NCBI RefSeq assembly: GCF_004345425.1
Contig: NZ_SLVP01000001.1
Coordinates: 310,001-374,000, forward strand
DNA: 64,000 nucleotides
Origin: Paenibacillus sp. BK033
GTDB taxonomy: Bacteria; Bacillota; Bacilli; Paenibacillales; Paenibacillaceae
Direction: 5' to 3'
Part shown: positions 35,119 to 43,817 of the stretch, in pieces
Layout: every line of letters starts with the position of its first letter
Numbering within the stretch: position 1 is the first letter of the stretch
Position numbers and translations under genes: made by a program
Notes under the pieces: generated by a model
The model's input: only the letters and a program-made list of their open reading frames with translations
The model's database searches: none
What the model was told of the DNA's origin: nothing

Positions 35119-36687
35119 ATGGCGGATTTAATCCCTGCTGGCACGTCGTTAAACGCTGGTAGGAGTGCAATCAATCAAAAGGTCGCAGACATTGATAGAC
35201 GCATGGATAACGTCATCGGCCAAACTGGCAATAGCAACAGCGAAATTGTTGATGCAAGGCTGCCGGCAAGCGGTACAGCCTTTGCAACATTAAAGAAACG
35301 GCTAGATACTGAAAATAAAGATGTAAGGTCGTACATTGACGACCGTATTTCGACAATTGGAAATGCCAGTCCAAAAGGGGCATATGCTACTGTCGCAGCA
35401 CTTCAAGCTGCTTTTCCAACTGGAACTACAGGTATTTATGTCGTCTCTGATGATGGGAAATGGTATTACTGGAGTGGATCGACATGGACGTCGGGCGGAC
35501 AATACCAGAGTTCGGGGATTGCTAATGGAGCAGTAACTCCAGAAAAAACAGATTTTGCCGAACGTTATAAATCGGCTAACCTTTTAAATCCTGCGTTAGT
35601 TTTGATGAAAACAAAGCCAGTAACTACAACAGGAGCTGCACCTGACCAAACAGAAGCTCAAAACAGTAACAATACATTGCCCTATCTTGTAAATACAGGT
35701 TCAAATACCTATATCCTAAGCTTACCTGGTGCATCTTCATCTTTGTATATCAGGGCTGCTGTTTATCTTCCGTCAGGTTATTCGACCAATATAGTACCTA
35801 CTTACAACAATGGGGTATTTAATTTTACGATTCCGGGCGGTTACACAGGATTTAGAATATTTACAGACAGCAGTTTTACGGATTATGCCAATGCCGATCT
35901 AATGGTTTCAAGCAACTGGAAAGGAACACATGAGCAGTACGGCCTTGAAACAAACACCATTAAAAATCTTAAATTACCGCCTGTAAAATCAAGTGACATT
36001 GATGCAAGTATTAATAAATTATTCAATCCGTTATACGCGAAGAAAATAGCATGGTTTGGTGACAGCATCACGGATGTTATTAATAAAACATGGGCGTATC
36101 ATATCCCTTTGGTAAACAATATGGATTCCATTAGCTATGCGGTTGCCGGTTCAGCAATATCCTATCTACCATCAGGACAGACAACAACAGAAACAAATTG
36201 TATAACAAAAGCAATTGAAACATATGCAAGTAGTTTAGTTGGTAGAGACTATATTATCTTTAGCGGTGGATTTAATGACGGTGCTAGAGGTGAATCACTA
36301 TATCCTACTGGAACATTAACTGATGTAATTGATTTTACTGGGGCATTAGATAAAAATACATTCTACGGTGCTTTAGAACAGTGTTGTCGTATCCTATTGA
36401 AAACTTGTTTAGGTTCAAAAATTGGTTTTATCATCACTCCAAACAATCCAGATAACACGTATTTCCGAACAAAAAAGAGACCTGCCATTATTGCAACGCT
36501 TGAAAAGTATTCGATTCCTTACATTGATTTATTCAAGGAAGGCGGATTAACTCCTGGTATTACGGAAGTAAATAACGGCGGGTATTTTCAGTCTACAAAT
36601 GGAGTAGGAGATAAAACACATCCATCAGAATTAGGCTATACAACTTATTTAAATCCTAAAGTGACAGCATGGCTTAAAACGCTTTAG
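35119..36687 (+). CDS. tail fibre/baseplate protein with SGNH (GDSL) hydrolase domain
   Basis: The 522-residue protein has two parts. Residues 1-130 are a phage-type fibre stalk (NQKVADIDRRMDNVIGQTG and GIYVVSDDGKWYYWSG). The C-terminal part (from about residue 305) is an SGNH hydrolase: block I IAWFGDSITD with the nucleophilic Ser, block III FSGGFNDG, and block V KTHPSELGY with the Asp/His pair. It may remove ester groups from host wall polysaccharide during adsorption. The region from about 35560 is visibly richer in A+T than its neighbours, suggesting domain exchange. GAGGTG stands 6 bases before the ATG at 35119. Confidence 0.85.
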   Translation: MADLIPAGTSLNAGRSAINQKVADIDRRMDNVIGQTGNSNSEIVDARLPASGTAFATLKKRLDTENKDVRSYIDDRISTIGNASPKGAYATVAALQAAFPTGTTGIYVVSDDGKWYYWSGSTWTSGGQYQSSGIANGAVTPEKTDFAERYKSANLLNPALVLMKTKPVTTTGAAPDQTEAQNSNNTLPYLVNTGSNTYILSLPGASSSLYIRAAVYLPSGYSTNIVPTYNNGVFNFTIPGGYTGFRIFTDSSFTDYANADLMVSSNWKGTHEQYGLETNTIKNLKLPPVKSSDIDASINKLFNPLYAKKIAWFGDSITDVINKTWAYHIPLVNNMDSISYAVAGSAISYLPSGQTTTETNCITKAIETYASSLVGRDYIIFSGGFNDGARGESLYPTGTLTDVIDFTGALDKNTFYGALEQCCRILLKTCLGSKIGFIITPNNPDNTYFRTKKRPAIIATLEKYSIPYIDLFKEGGLTPGITEVNNGGYFQSTNGVGDKTHPSELGYTTYLNPKVTAWLKTL

Positions 36688-36789
36688 TGTTTCCGTTGGA
36701 ACACTGTGAAGGCTGCCCACTTTACGTGTTATAACAGGTCTAGAGTTTTTGTGTGAATTTTGCGTTAAACTGGAGGTGTTACTTGACTA

Positions 36790-38838
36790 GTGGACAACAT
36801 CATTACAATCTTTGACAAGCTCGAGACAGACTTCACCCATTTCGGGCTGGCCGTAATCACGACCACACTAGACCCTGGTCCGCGGATCTTCGAGCGGATG
36901 AATGCGGAGTATACCTGCGAATTCGCCGTCCCTTACACCGATCCGGCCGTCCAGTACCTTGTTGAGGAGAATATCGTCAAGGTCGATGGGCGGCTTTTTA
37001 TCATCCGGACGGTCAATGAATCCCGGGACGCATCTGGTCGGCTACTGGCTGACGTGTTCGCAGAGCATATCAGCACGGAGCTGCTAACCGAATATGTGCC
37101 ACTGCTCCAGTACACCAATGCGACGGCGGCAGCGATTATTAACGGGCTGTTCGCTGGCACGCGCTTCACCGGGGATGCAACGGCGATCACGACCAATCAT
37201 GACTTTCTGGTTGAACGGAACACGGTCGCATGGGGCATCAACCACTTCCTGGCGCTGACGGACGGGGAGATGAAGCGCGACAACTTCAACGTAACATTCA
37301 AGCCGCAGATCGGCGCTGACAATGGCGTACGGATAAGCTATCGCAAGAATCTCAAATCCATAAAACGAACCAAAGAGAGCCGGGGTATCATTACTCGGCT
37401 CTTTGTTTATGGCAAGGATGATCTCGAGTTGCCGGAGCCCATTGATAGCTCGAATATCGGCTTGTATCCACGTCCCAAATGCGGCTCCGTGACTTTCGAT
37501 GATGTTGAGGACTTGGCGACACTGCAGGCCAAGGGCGAGGCGTATCTGGCAACCGTGGACACTCCTGCACTCGCTTATGAGGCCGATGTGATCGAACTGA
37601 AGTATGCCGAAGGCTGGGACGAATCAGAAGGCTTCGAGCTGGGAGATACGGTGCATATCGATGATGAGGACCTAGGTATCCTCGTTACGGCCCGGATTGT
37701 GGAATATGAGTACTATCCTTTCCGGCCGGACCGTTCCCGCGTTACTCTGGCAAACTTTCTACCAAGTTTTGTAGATACCGTAACCCGCTTACAAGAAAGT
37801 AACCAAGTTATCGAGAAGATAATTACACCCAACGGTATTAAAAGCAGCTGGATTGAGGGTAAAATCAACGTTTTAAAGAACCAGCTCATTGCCAGCGGGG
37901 CATATGCTTCGTCTGACGTGCTCCCGAATCAAGGTTTCCTGCTGGAGAATACGGACGAGAACAGCCCCGATTATGGCGCCCTCTACCTTGGCCCGGGCAT
38001 ATTCGCGATTGCTTCGGAGAAGGTTGGAGGAGACTGGAATTGGGTTACGTTCGGCACCGGTAAGGGCTTTACGGCGAGTCTCATCAACGTTGGTATCTTA
38101 GAAGCCTCTCTAATCCGTATTGGAGCCAACACAACATATGATCCGGGGTATGATCCAAGCTCAAAAGAGACGCCAGCAGGGGCGCAGGCAAAAGCAGATG
38201 CGGTGAAGGGTGAAGCTGTCACCGATGCGGTCGACGCTGTTAGTGACATTGCAGTCATCAAGGGCGTCAAATACATGTCCGTCTACATGGACGCAAACGG
38301 CTTCCATATCGATGACGCAACGGGCGAAGCTGTCCGTATGGGTGAATGGATACCGGGACGCTACGGAGTCGCAGGCTACCACACGGACGGCAGCATTACT
38401 GCTCTCGGCCCGGAAGGATTGACTAGGATCGTGGACGGGGTGGATAAGGAGTACCACTATCTTAGCGACACAGGGCTGAGCGAAACAGGATCGCCAGGCA
38501 ACTACTTCGACGGCGGCGGCGGGCAGTATTCGGACGGTCAAGCAAATGGCGCGGGCATCCCGAACGTTACTATACAACTGCCGGACGATTTCAAAGGCAA
38601 GCAATTCTCCGTTTCACTGGCGTTAACATCGGCATCGAGTTACGCTATGTCTCAGCGTGATGGCGACTCCTATTACGTGCCTTACGCAGACTTCGGGACT
38701 GAATTAAAAATCATAAACGTCGATTATGTTAACGCGAGGTTCACAGTTAAGGGTTACGGTCGATATATCGTGGTCAACCTGCCTAACTTCTACAGTAAGT
38801 ATTATGCGGTTCAATTCTCATGGACGGCGGTGGCTTAA
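36790..38838 (+). CDS. tail-associated protein (Tal, endopeptidase-tail family)
   Basis: The 682-residue protein has the N-terminal gp27/Tal-type ring domains (FDKLETDFTHFGLAV, EEGFELGDTVHIDDEDLG-like) common to Tal and prophage endopeptidase-tail proteins. A coiled region follows (VTRLQESNQVIEKIITPNG), then a beta-rich C-terminus. It begins with GTG behind GGAGGTG at somewhat long spacing. It would cap the tail tip and open on infection. The hydrolase-fibre gene lies unusually between Dit and this gene. Confidence 0.82.
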   Translation: MDNIITIFDKLETDFTHFGLAVITTTLDPGPRIFERMNAEYTCEFAVPYTDPAVQYLVEENIVKVDGRLFIIRTVNESRDASGRLLADVFAEHISTELLTEYVPLLQYTNATAAAIINGLFAGTRFTGDATAITTNHDFLVERNTVAWGINHFLALTDGEMKRDNFNVTFKPQIGADNGVRISYRKNLKSIKRTKESRGIITRLFVYGKDDLELPEPIDSSNIGLYPRPKCGSVTFDDVEDLATLQAKGEAYLATVDTPALAYEADVIELKYAEGWDESEGFELGDTVHIDDEDLGILVTARIVEYEYYPFRPDRSRVTLANFLPSFVDTVTRLQESNQVIEKIITPNGIKSSWIEGKINVLKNQLIASGAYASSDVLPNQGFLLENTDENSPDYGALYLGPGIFAIASEKVGGDWNWVTFGTGKGFTASLINVGILEASLIRIGANTTYDPGYDPSSKETPAGAQAKADAVKGEAVTDAVDAVSDIAVIKGVKYMSVYMDANGFHIDDATGEAVRMGEWIPGRYGVAGYHTDGSITALGPEGLTRIVDGVDKEYHYLSDTGLSETGSPGNYFDGGGGQYSDGQANGAGIPNVTIQLPDDFKGKQFSVSLALTSASSYAMSQRDGDSYYVPYADFGTELKIINVDYVNARFTVKGYGRYIVVNLPNFYSKYYAVQFSWTAVA

Positions 38839-39032
38839 TGTTCAAAGTGCTTTTGCGCGGTGGGATGAATTTGTTTCGCGTCGAGTTCCGGCCTTTGCTT
38901 ATAGCAGTGTTGCAAGAGCGCAGCTCTGGCTTGATGATTAACGAGTATGACGATTGTATTTTCTCGCTGGAGGACGTTCGTGCTTACGAAGACGAAAACG
39001 GAGATATGATACCGGTCGGCGGCACCGAATAG
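38838..39032 (+). CDS. small hypothetical tail-region protein
   Basis: This 64-residue protein, with a hydrophobic and basic first half and an acidic second half (MINEYDDCIFSLEDVRAYED), starts at an ATG overlapping the Tal stop codon (TAATG). Small proteins of this kind often follow the tail-tip genes. Function unknown. Confidence 0.55.
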   Translation: MFKVLLRGGMNLFRVEFRPLLIAVLQERSSGLMINEYDDCIFSLEDVRAYEDENGDMIPVGGTE

Positions 39033-39056
39033 CCGGCCTTGGGGGTGAGGTGGATA

Positions 39057-39260
39057 GTGGAGAACGAGCTGTTAAAATACTTTGTCACGCAAGGGCCGTT
39101 CGCGGCTCTTTTTGTTTGGCTGCTTGTATATGTCATGAAGAACAACAAGGAGCGCGAATCTCGTCTGCACAATCTGCTGGATAAATTCAGTGAGAAATAC
39201 GACGTGATTATTTCCGAGATCCGCGACCTTAAAAACGATATTCACCGAAAGGAAGATTAA
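39057..39260 (+). CDS. BhlA/UviB-type holin-like peptide
   Basis: The 67-residue protein has one membrane span (PFAALFVWLLVYVM) followed by a charged helix with KERESRLHNLLDKF and DLKNDIHRKED, the pattern of the BhlA/UviB holin-like family. GTG at 39057 follows GAGGTGG. It lies with a second holin and the endolysin in a lysis cassette. Confidence 0.8.
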   Translation: MENELLKYFVTQGPFAALFVWLLVYVMKNNKERESRLHNLLDKFSEKYDVIISEIRDLKNDIHRKED

Positions 39261-39261
39261 C

Positions 39262-39519
39262 ATGGAATGGACGGCAATTCAGGAGCTTATTGATCCGCGG
39301 TTAATCATCGTTGTTGCTGCATGCTGGGTATTTGGTTATATCCTCAAGAAGACCCCGCGCGTTCCGGACTGGACCATCGTGTACGCGGTCGCTGTGGTCG
39401 GCACAATCGCCGCTAACAGTTTACTCGGCTGGTCGGTTCAAAGTGTGCTCCAAGGCGTCCTATGCGGCGCTGTGGCGGTCTACAGCAACCAGGTCATAAA
39501 GCAGACGGTGAGCAAATGA
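39262..39519 (+). CDS. phage holin
   Basis: The 85-residue protein has two to three membrane spans (LIIVVAACWVFGYIL, TIVYAVAVVGTIAANSLLG, VLQGVLCGAVAVY) and a charged start and end, as in class II holins. It would form membrane lesions that release the endolysin. It directly precedes and overlaps the endolysin gene by ATGA. Confidence 0.82.
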   Translation: MEWTAIQELIDPRLIIVVAACWVFGYILKKTPRVPDWTIVYAVAVVGTIAANSLLGWSVQSVLQGVLCGAVAVYSNQVIKQTVSK

Positions 39520-40169
39520 CAATGCAGCTCAGCAGGGAAGCATTTTTTCGATACCTCGCGCCGACGGTTCTTCAGGTATGGAAAGAGGGATCGCCTCTGC
39601 TGCCGAGTGTCCGGCTCGCTCAAAACTGGTTGGAGACCGGCGGCCGGATCCATGACTGGTTTAATCTCGGTGGCTATAAGGTCGGCAGCGGCGCTCCTAA
39701 TGCCTTCTGGAAAGGCCGTACAGTCAACACGGCAACCTGGGAAGTCTATGCCGGTAAGAAGATCAATACAGCAGCCAACTGGCGGGCATACGACTCGATT
39801 TATGACTTCTACAAAGATCAGGACCTTCTCTTTGGGATAAGCCGGTACGCCCGCGTCAGGGCAGCCAAGACGCCGGAAGCACAGTGCTCCGCGCTCTATG
39901 CATGTGGGTATGCAACCGATCCTGACTACGCTGGAAAGCTCATGTCGATCATCAAGAGCAACAACCTGACGGAGCACGACAAGGTAGCGACGGAGGAGGA
40001 CGAAATGGAGAAGATTGATGTATATGTCAACGGGAAGAAGCTCACAGACGGCCTATACGACGATAAGGCAGGCGTTACCTATGTTCCGGTACGTTCTATC
40101 GCCGAATCCTTTGGAGTGGCTGTAAATTGGGATAACAAGGCTAAACGCGTCGATCTGACGAAGAAATAA
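39516..40169 (+). CDS. endolysin: glucosaminidase with C-terminal stalk domain
   Basis: The 217-residue protein has an N-terminal glucosaminidase (GH73/FlgJ-like) domain (residues 1-150) with LLPSVRLAQNWLETGG holding the catalytic Glu and YDSIYDFYKDQDLLFG. A C-terminal copper-amine-oxidase-N-like domain (residues 165-217; YVNGKKLTDGLY, GVTYVPVRSIAESFG) follows and likely binds the wall. It cuts host peptidoglycan at lysis. The ATG at 39516 overlaps the holin stop codon. Confidence 0.88.
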   Translation: MTMQLSREAFFRYLAPTVLQVWKEGSPLLPSVRLAQNWLETGGRIHDWFNLGGYKVGSGAPNAFWKGRTVNTATWEVYAGKKINTAANWRAYDSIYDFYKDQDLLFGISRYARVRAAKTPEAQCSALYACGYATDPDYAGKLMSIIKSNNLTEHDKVATEEDEMEKIDVYVNGKKLTDGLYDDKAGVTYVPVRSIAESFGVAVNWDNKAKRVDLTKK

Positions 40170-40171
40170 TT

Positions 40172-40209
40172 AAAGCCCACTGGCCTATAGCGGCTGGTGG
40201 GCTTTTTTT
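40172..40209 (+). terminator. terminator of the late operon
   Basis: AAAGCCCAC pairs with GTGGGCTTT around a 16-base loop that can fold further, followed by T7. It marks the end of the head-tail-lysis operon. Confidence 0.9.
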
Positions 40210-40214
40210 GCATT

Positions 40215-40703
40215 TTAAATGCCAAGCAGTTGTTTCTTTTTAATTGAGAATTCCTCTTCTGTAAGAATCCCCGAATCCCTGAGGTCAGCAAGCTTTTTGA
40301 TTTGGTCAGCCACATCATCCTTTGAGGCAGCCACTTCTGGCGCAGCTGACTTCTTTCCTACTGAGCTCTGAACTTTGTCCATAAACCCTTGAAAATCCCC
40401 TGTCTTAATCCACTTCATCGTTACTTTGTTTCCGGATGCGAAGAAAGACAACGACTTTCCAAGCATTCCTTTTCCTGCATCGAAGGAACTAATACTTGAA
40501 TAAGGGAAGGATTCTGAATTATAGCCAAACATTCTTTTGCCATAAAAGAATACACGCCGATCTGTGGCGAGGAACACGCCATTCCTAAGTGTATCCTGGC
40601 CCATGATCTTTGTTTCGTATGCCCCCATTACAGAGGCGTGAACCTGTTCACCTGGTTGTAAGTGCTGGCTCGCTAAAGCAACAAGTTTTTTTATGTTTGC
40701 CAC
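40215..40703 (-). CDS. bacterial PH-domain protein with SHOCT motif
   Basis: The 162-residue protein has a PH-like domain (residues 15-110; NGVFLATDRRVFFYGKRM and FPYSSISSFDAGKG) and a C-terminal SHOCT helix pair (IKKLADLRDSGILTEEEF). Such proteins occur in many prophages and hosts; their role is unclear and may involve membrane or oligomer binding. It is transcribed against the late operon, from the lysogeny region, so it may be expressed in the lysogen. Confidence 0.75.
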   Translation of the reverse strand: MANIKKLVALASQHLQPGEQVHASVMGAYETKIMGQDTLRNGVFLATDRRVFFYGKRMFGYNSESFPYSSISSFDAGKGMLGKSLSFFASGNKVTMKWIKTGDFQGFMDKVQSSVGKKSAAPEVAASKDDVADQIKKLADLRDSGILTEEEFSIKKKQLLGI

Positions 40704-40771
40704 TTCTTTAACCTCCCGCAGCGATTATCGCTATAAACTTCTAATATTTTACTACGTTTGCAACTTTTTGC

Positions 40772-40993
40772 CTATTCCCAAAAATCCCTTTTCGATAGAG
40801 CTTTCCCCGTTATCTTCCTTAATGCTGCGATCAAAGCATCCTTCGAAATATCCCTCAATGGCTCGTTCTTGCTGCATGCCTTAGTCACCGTATCCTTACT
40901 CACCCCGCTTATACGAACCAGCTCCCCGTGTGAAATCTTATGATCGTCTACAAACTTCCCGAAAACACTTCTCTCCTTACCTAACCCATACAT
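40772..40993 (-). CDS. small helix-turn-helix (XRE-like) regulator
   Basis: The 73-residue protein has a helix-turn-helix in HGELVRISGVSKDTVTKAC followed by a short helical extension. The ATG at 40993 has GAGGGTGG upstream; an ATG at 41014 is an alternative. It is divergent from the small membrane-protein and FtsK operon across 166 bases and may control it. Confidence 0.7.
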   Translation of the reverse strand: MYGLGKERSVFGKFVDDHKISHGELVRISGVSKDTVTKACSKNEPLRDISKDALIAALRKITGKALSKRDFWE

Positions 40994-41159
40994 ACTTAAC
41001 CACCCTCGTCCCATATTCCTAACTCTTCTAAAGTGTGGACAAATCTACTGAAAAAGATACAAGCAGGTCTAAGAGAGTTAGGAAATATGCCCAAGCTGTC
41101 TCCATATGCTGTTTTCAAAAGCTGCTCGAGTAGATGCTTGAGCATGGGAGGGTTTTTAT

Positions 41160-41357
41160 ATGTTGGGTCCGATATTACAAATCGCAGGCATTGCTTTAGG
41201 CAGTGAGCTTATCTCCAAGCTGATGGAGGAGACAGGGCACGGCGGGAAAGTCGTATTTGTGAAGTTCATCTCTTATGTGGCCGGGGCATACATCGCACTG
41301 GATTATTGGTGGACCGGTGTGCGTTATGTGGCTCACATGTTTGGAGTGCATATCTAA
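41160..41357 (+). CDS. small membrane protein
   Basis: This 65-residue protein has two hydrophobic stretches (LGPILQIAGIALGSELIS and FVKFISYVAGAYIALDYWW). GGGAGGG precedes the ATG. Its stop overlaps the next start (TAATG). It stands first in an operon with the FtsK-like ATPase, so it may be a membrane partner of that protein. Not recognised. Confidence 0.6.
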   Translation: MLGPILQIAGIALGSELISKLMEETGHGGKVVFVKFISYVAGAYIALDYWWTGVRYVAHMFGVHI

Positions 41358-41554
41358 TGGGCGGCCTGTTCGTTTTAGCCGGTGCAGCCGTTGTCGGGTA
41401 CTCACTCGCCAAGCTGGACATTCACCTCATTAACCGGAGGTGGGACAGGAAGAGCGAGGCATTTCGCGCCGAGGTCAACAGCCGGTCCAATGAAGACGGC
41501 TCAATCCGTTGGAGTGAATATAAGGCAATAATGAATAAGCATTATTCAAAATAG
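41357..41554 (+). CDS. small single-span membrane protein
   Basis: This 65-residue protein has one N-terminal span (GGLFVLAGAAVVGYSLA) and a charged cytoplasmic tail (NRRWDRKSEAFRAEVNSR). Translationally coupled to the preceding gene. Function unknown; its neighbours suggest work together with the FtsK-like ATPase. Confidence 0.6.
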   Translation: MGGLFVLAGAAVVGYSLAKLDIHLINRRWDRKSEAFRAEVNSRSNEDGSIRWSEYKAIMNKHYSK

Positions 41555-41681
41555 CCTGTTAGGAAAATTAAAAATTCAGCCTAGAATTGAAAAACTGCTT
41601 GTATTACTGGAGTAACAAAACTCGAGCAGCTAGTGCTGTTGTTACTCAGACAGCTAATCGAGCTATAAGGGAGTCGATCTC

Positions 41682-42902
41682 ATGAGCATTACTGGAGTAA
41701 TTGCTGGAGCTAAAATAGCCGGGATTGCAGCTAGTCTCTACACCGCGTGGACGGCCTGGCGGACGATGCCAGACAGCGTGATCCGGCGTAAGCTGATGAA
41801 GGTTTTCAAGGATGGGCAGATCGTTAAAACGATCAAACGGCCGCCCGGGACCAAGCTTAAGGACATCATCATTCCGCCAAAGATTCAGCGGGTCAGCATA
41901 TATCAGGATCGTATTCAGGCCGTCTTTACGGTCCCACAAGGCGTAAATCCGGAGGATGTTCATAAACACCTCTGGCTGTTCAAACAGGCCTTTGGAGAGC
42001 TTGTAGAGCTCGAGGGAGAGGTTAAGACTTTTGTGCTCACCATCTACCGTCAAGACATGGTGACGTTCGACTACGACTATGAGGAAATCGCTCCTAAGCT
42101 GACGGGGCTGCACCTGCCGATCTACGTTGGCCGCAGCCGGCACGGTGATGAGTTCTACGACATTACGGAGTTCCCGCACCTTCTCATTGCCGGGGAGACT
42201 GGCGGCGGAAAATCTGCCACTGTGCGCTCTATTCTCGCCACCCTTATCAAGACTGCAGGAGAACGAATGAAGCTCTACTGCGCCGATTTGAAGCGCTCAG
42301 AGTTCCATTTATTCCGGGGCATTGCCGAAGAGGTGGTTAATGACACTCCAAAGCTCCATACCATGCTGTTGAAGATTCAAAAGGAGCTAATTAACCGCGG
42401 CAAGCTGCTCGATAAAGCGGAGTTGGCAAATGTCCTGGATCTGCCGGAGAAAGAGCGGCCCCCCTTTATTGTGCTAGCAATTGACGAGGTAGCGCTGCTC
42501 AAGAAGGAGAAAGACATCATGAGCATTATCGAAGACATTAGCGCTATCGGCCGCGCCCTCGGCGTATTCCTGATCCTTTCAATGCAACGTCCGGACGCCC
42601 AGGTACTCGACGGAAAGCTGAAAAATAACCTGACCGTCAGGATGGCACTACGGCACCAAGATGAAATTAACAGCCGAATTACTATCGGCAGCGGGGAAGC
42701 GGCGGAGATACTGAACAGCCAGCGCGGGCGGATGGTGTTCAAATTAGATGGCCTTAAATTCGTTCAGTCGCCATACCTGGAGCTATCCAAGGCAAAGACA
42801 CTCCTCGCGCCGTATAAGCGCCATACGGAGGCGTTGCCGCTTTCTCCGCCTGTAGAGGAGACGCCGGAAGAACAACCGATTGAGTGGGGTGGCTTACAAT
42901 GA
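41682..42902 (+). CDS. FtsK/SpoIIIE-like DNA translocase ATPase
   Basis: The 406-residue protein has an N-terminal segment with one weak membrane stretch and an FtsK/SpoIIIE motor domain (about residues 140-375): Walker A LLIAGETGGGKSATVRS, Walker B FIVLAIDEVALL, and the sensor ILSMQRPDAQVLDGKLKNN. Relatives are found in plasmids, integrative conjugative elements and prophages. With the replication-relaxation protein next to it, it may aid DNA transfer, partition or maintenance of an extrachromosomal form. A hairpin-rich gap of 127 bases precedes it. The next gene overlaps by ATGA. Confidence 0.82.
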   Translation: MSITGVIAGAKIAGIAASLYTAWTAWRTMPDSVIRRKLMKVFKDGQIVKTIKRPPGTKLKDIIIPPKIQRVSIYQDRIQAVFTVPQGVNPEDVHKHLWLFKQAFGELVELEGEVKTFVLTIYRQDMVTFDYDYEEIAPKLTGLHLPIYVGRSRHGDEFYDITEFPHLLIAGETGGGKSATVRSILATLIKTAGERMKLYCADLKRSEFHLFRGIAEEVVNDTPKLHTMLLKIQKELINRGKLLDKAELANVLDLPEKERPPFIVLAIDEVALLKKEKDIMSIIEDISAIGRALGVFLILSMQRPDAQVLDGKLKNNLTVRMALRHQDEINSRITIGSGEAAEILNSQRGRMVFKLDGLKFVQSPYLELSKAKTLLAPYKRHTEALPLSPPVEETPEEQPIEWGGLQ

Positions 42903-43495
42903 CAGAACGTGATAAGGCGATCATATCGAACCTTCAGCGCTTCCGGTGCCTTACCCGGGATGATATAGCGGAGATCCACTTCTCCGGGCTTAGAAACCCG
43001 ATAACGGAGGCCAACAAAGCCCTGCTGCGGCTCCGGAGGACTGGCGAAATTGAAGTCTCCAAAGAACGGCGGATGTACCTCTATTTCCCTAAGCCGGCCA
43101 GCATGAAGAAGGATTCCACCAAGATCGGTCACTTCCTCGCTATTGCGGATTTCTATAAGAAGGCTCACCGCGTTGAGCAGCCGCGTCAATTTGAAGTGGA
43201 GCCAAAGCTGGGTGGCAAGGGGCTGCCGGAGCCTGACATCTTCATGATCTGGAAAGGCGCTCCTTTCTATGTTGAGATTCAGAACAAGGTGTACAGTGCT
43301 AAGGAGATGGCCGAGAAGCTGAACCGGTATGAGCAGTACTACCTTAGCGGTGCATGGGAACAGGCGGAATGGCAGCCCCGTGACAAGAAGATTGCGCCTA
43401 TAGTCTGGATATACGGTGCCGGCCGGTATAACATAGGTGTCAGGTCCTTTAGAGTTCTCCAGGGAAGCATTGAAGATGTCCTACGGCGTAAGTGA
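42899..43495 (+). CDS. replication-relaxation family protein
   Basis: The 198-residue protein starts with a winged-helix (DKAIISNLQRFRCLTRDDIA, ANKALLRLRRTGEIEVSKE) and continues with a PD-(D/E)XK-like part (LPEPDIFMIWKGAPFYVEIQ). This matches the replication-relaxation family named from plasmid proteins. It is coupled to the FtsK-like gene. The pair is typical of plasmid-like or conjugative modules carried by some Bacillaceae and Paenibacillaceae phages. Confidence 0.75.
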   Translation: MTERDKAIISNLQRFRCLTRDDIAEIHFSGLRNPITEANKALLRLRRTGEIEVSKERRMYLYFPKPASMKKDSTKIGHFLAIADFYKKAHRVEQPRQFEVEPKLGGKGLPEPDIFMIWKGAPFYVEIQNKVYSAKEMAEKLNRYEQYYLSGAWEQAEWQPRDKKIAPIVWIYGAGRYNIGVRSFRVLQGSIEDVLRRK

Positions 43496-43522
43496 TTTGC
43501 CGTGACAAAATGCCTAAAATTT

Positions 43523-43572
43523 GTATTGCTAACAATACAGTTTCATGGTATATTTTGTATTGTTAGCAATAC
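43523..43572. promoter_or_regulatory. promoter of the Agr-like operon flanked by two operator-like repeats
   Basis: Two copies of GTATTGYTARCAATAC, each a near-perfect palindrome and each followed by AGTTT, lie at 43523-43538 and 43557-43572 (34 bp apart). Between and within them sits a promoter: TTGCTA (43526-43531), 17 bases, TATATT (43549-43554). The first repeat covers the -35 and the second lies just downstream of the -10. A bound repressor would block it. The start of the next gene is 36 bases away. Confidence 0.7.
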
Positions 43573-43607
43573 AGTTTGACAACTAAAAAATTAAGGAGCT
43601 GACGCTG

Positions 43608-43817
43608 ATGGGTAGCAAAAAAATCTTCACGGTCTACTCGTCCAGAGAGGCAGCGGAAATGTGGGGATTATCTGAAAACACTGTTACTCAATGGATTAAC
43701 CGAGGGAGGTTTGAGCCGTATGAAGCCCGCAAGTCGGCAAAGGTTTGGTTAGTAACACATGAGGGAATGGTTCGCCTAGCAGGCCGGGAGCCTGGGGATA
43801 ACGCTGAGGGGGATTAG
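43608..43817 (+). CDS. small MerR/excisionase-like helix-turn-helix protein
   Basis: The 69-residue protein has a winged HTH of the helix-turn-helix 17 type (SSREAAEMWGLSENTVTQWINRGRF) and a short tail. AAGGAG stands upstream of the ATG. It is the first gene of the operon that continues through the 7-TM protein, AgrB, AgrD and LytTR genes, and is a candidate to bind the two palindromic repeats in its own promoter. Confidence 0.78.
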   Translation: MGSKKIFTVYSSREAAEMWGLSENTVTQWINRGRFEPYEARKSAKVWLVTHEGMVRLAGREPGDNAEGD

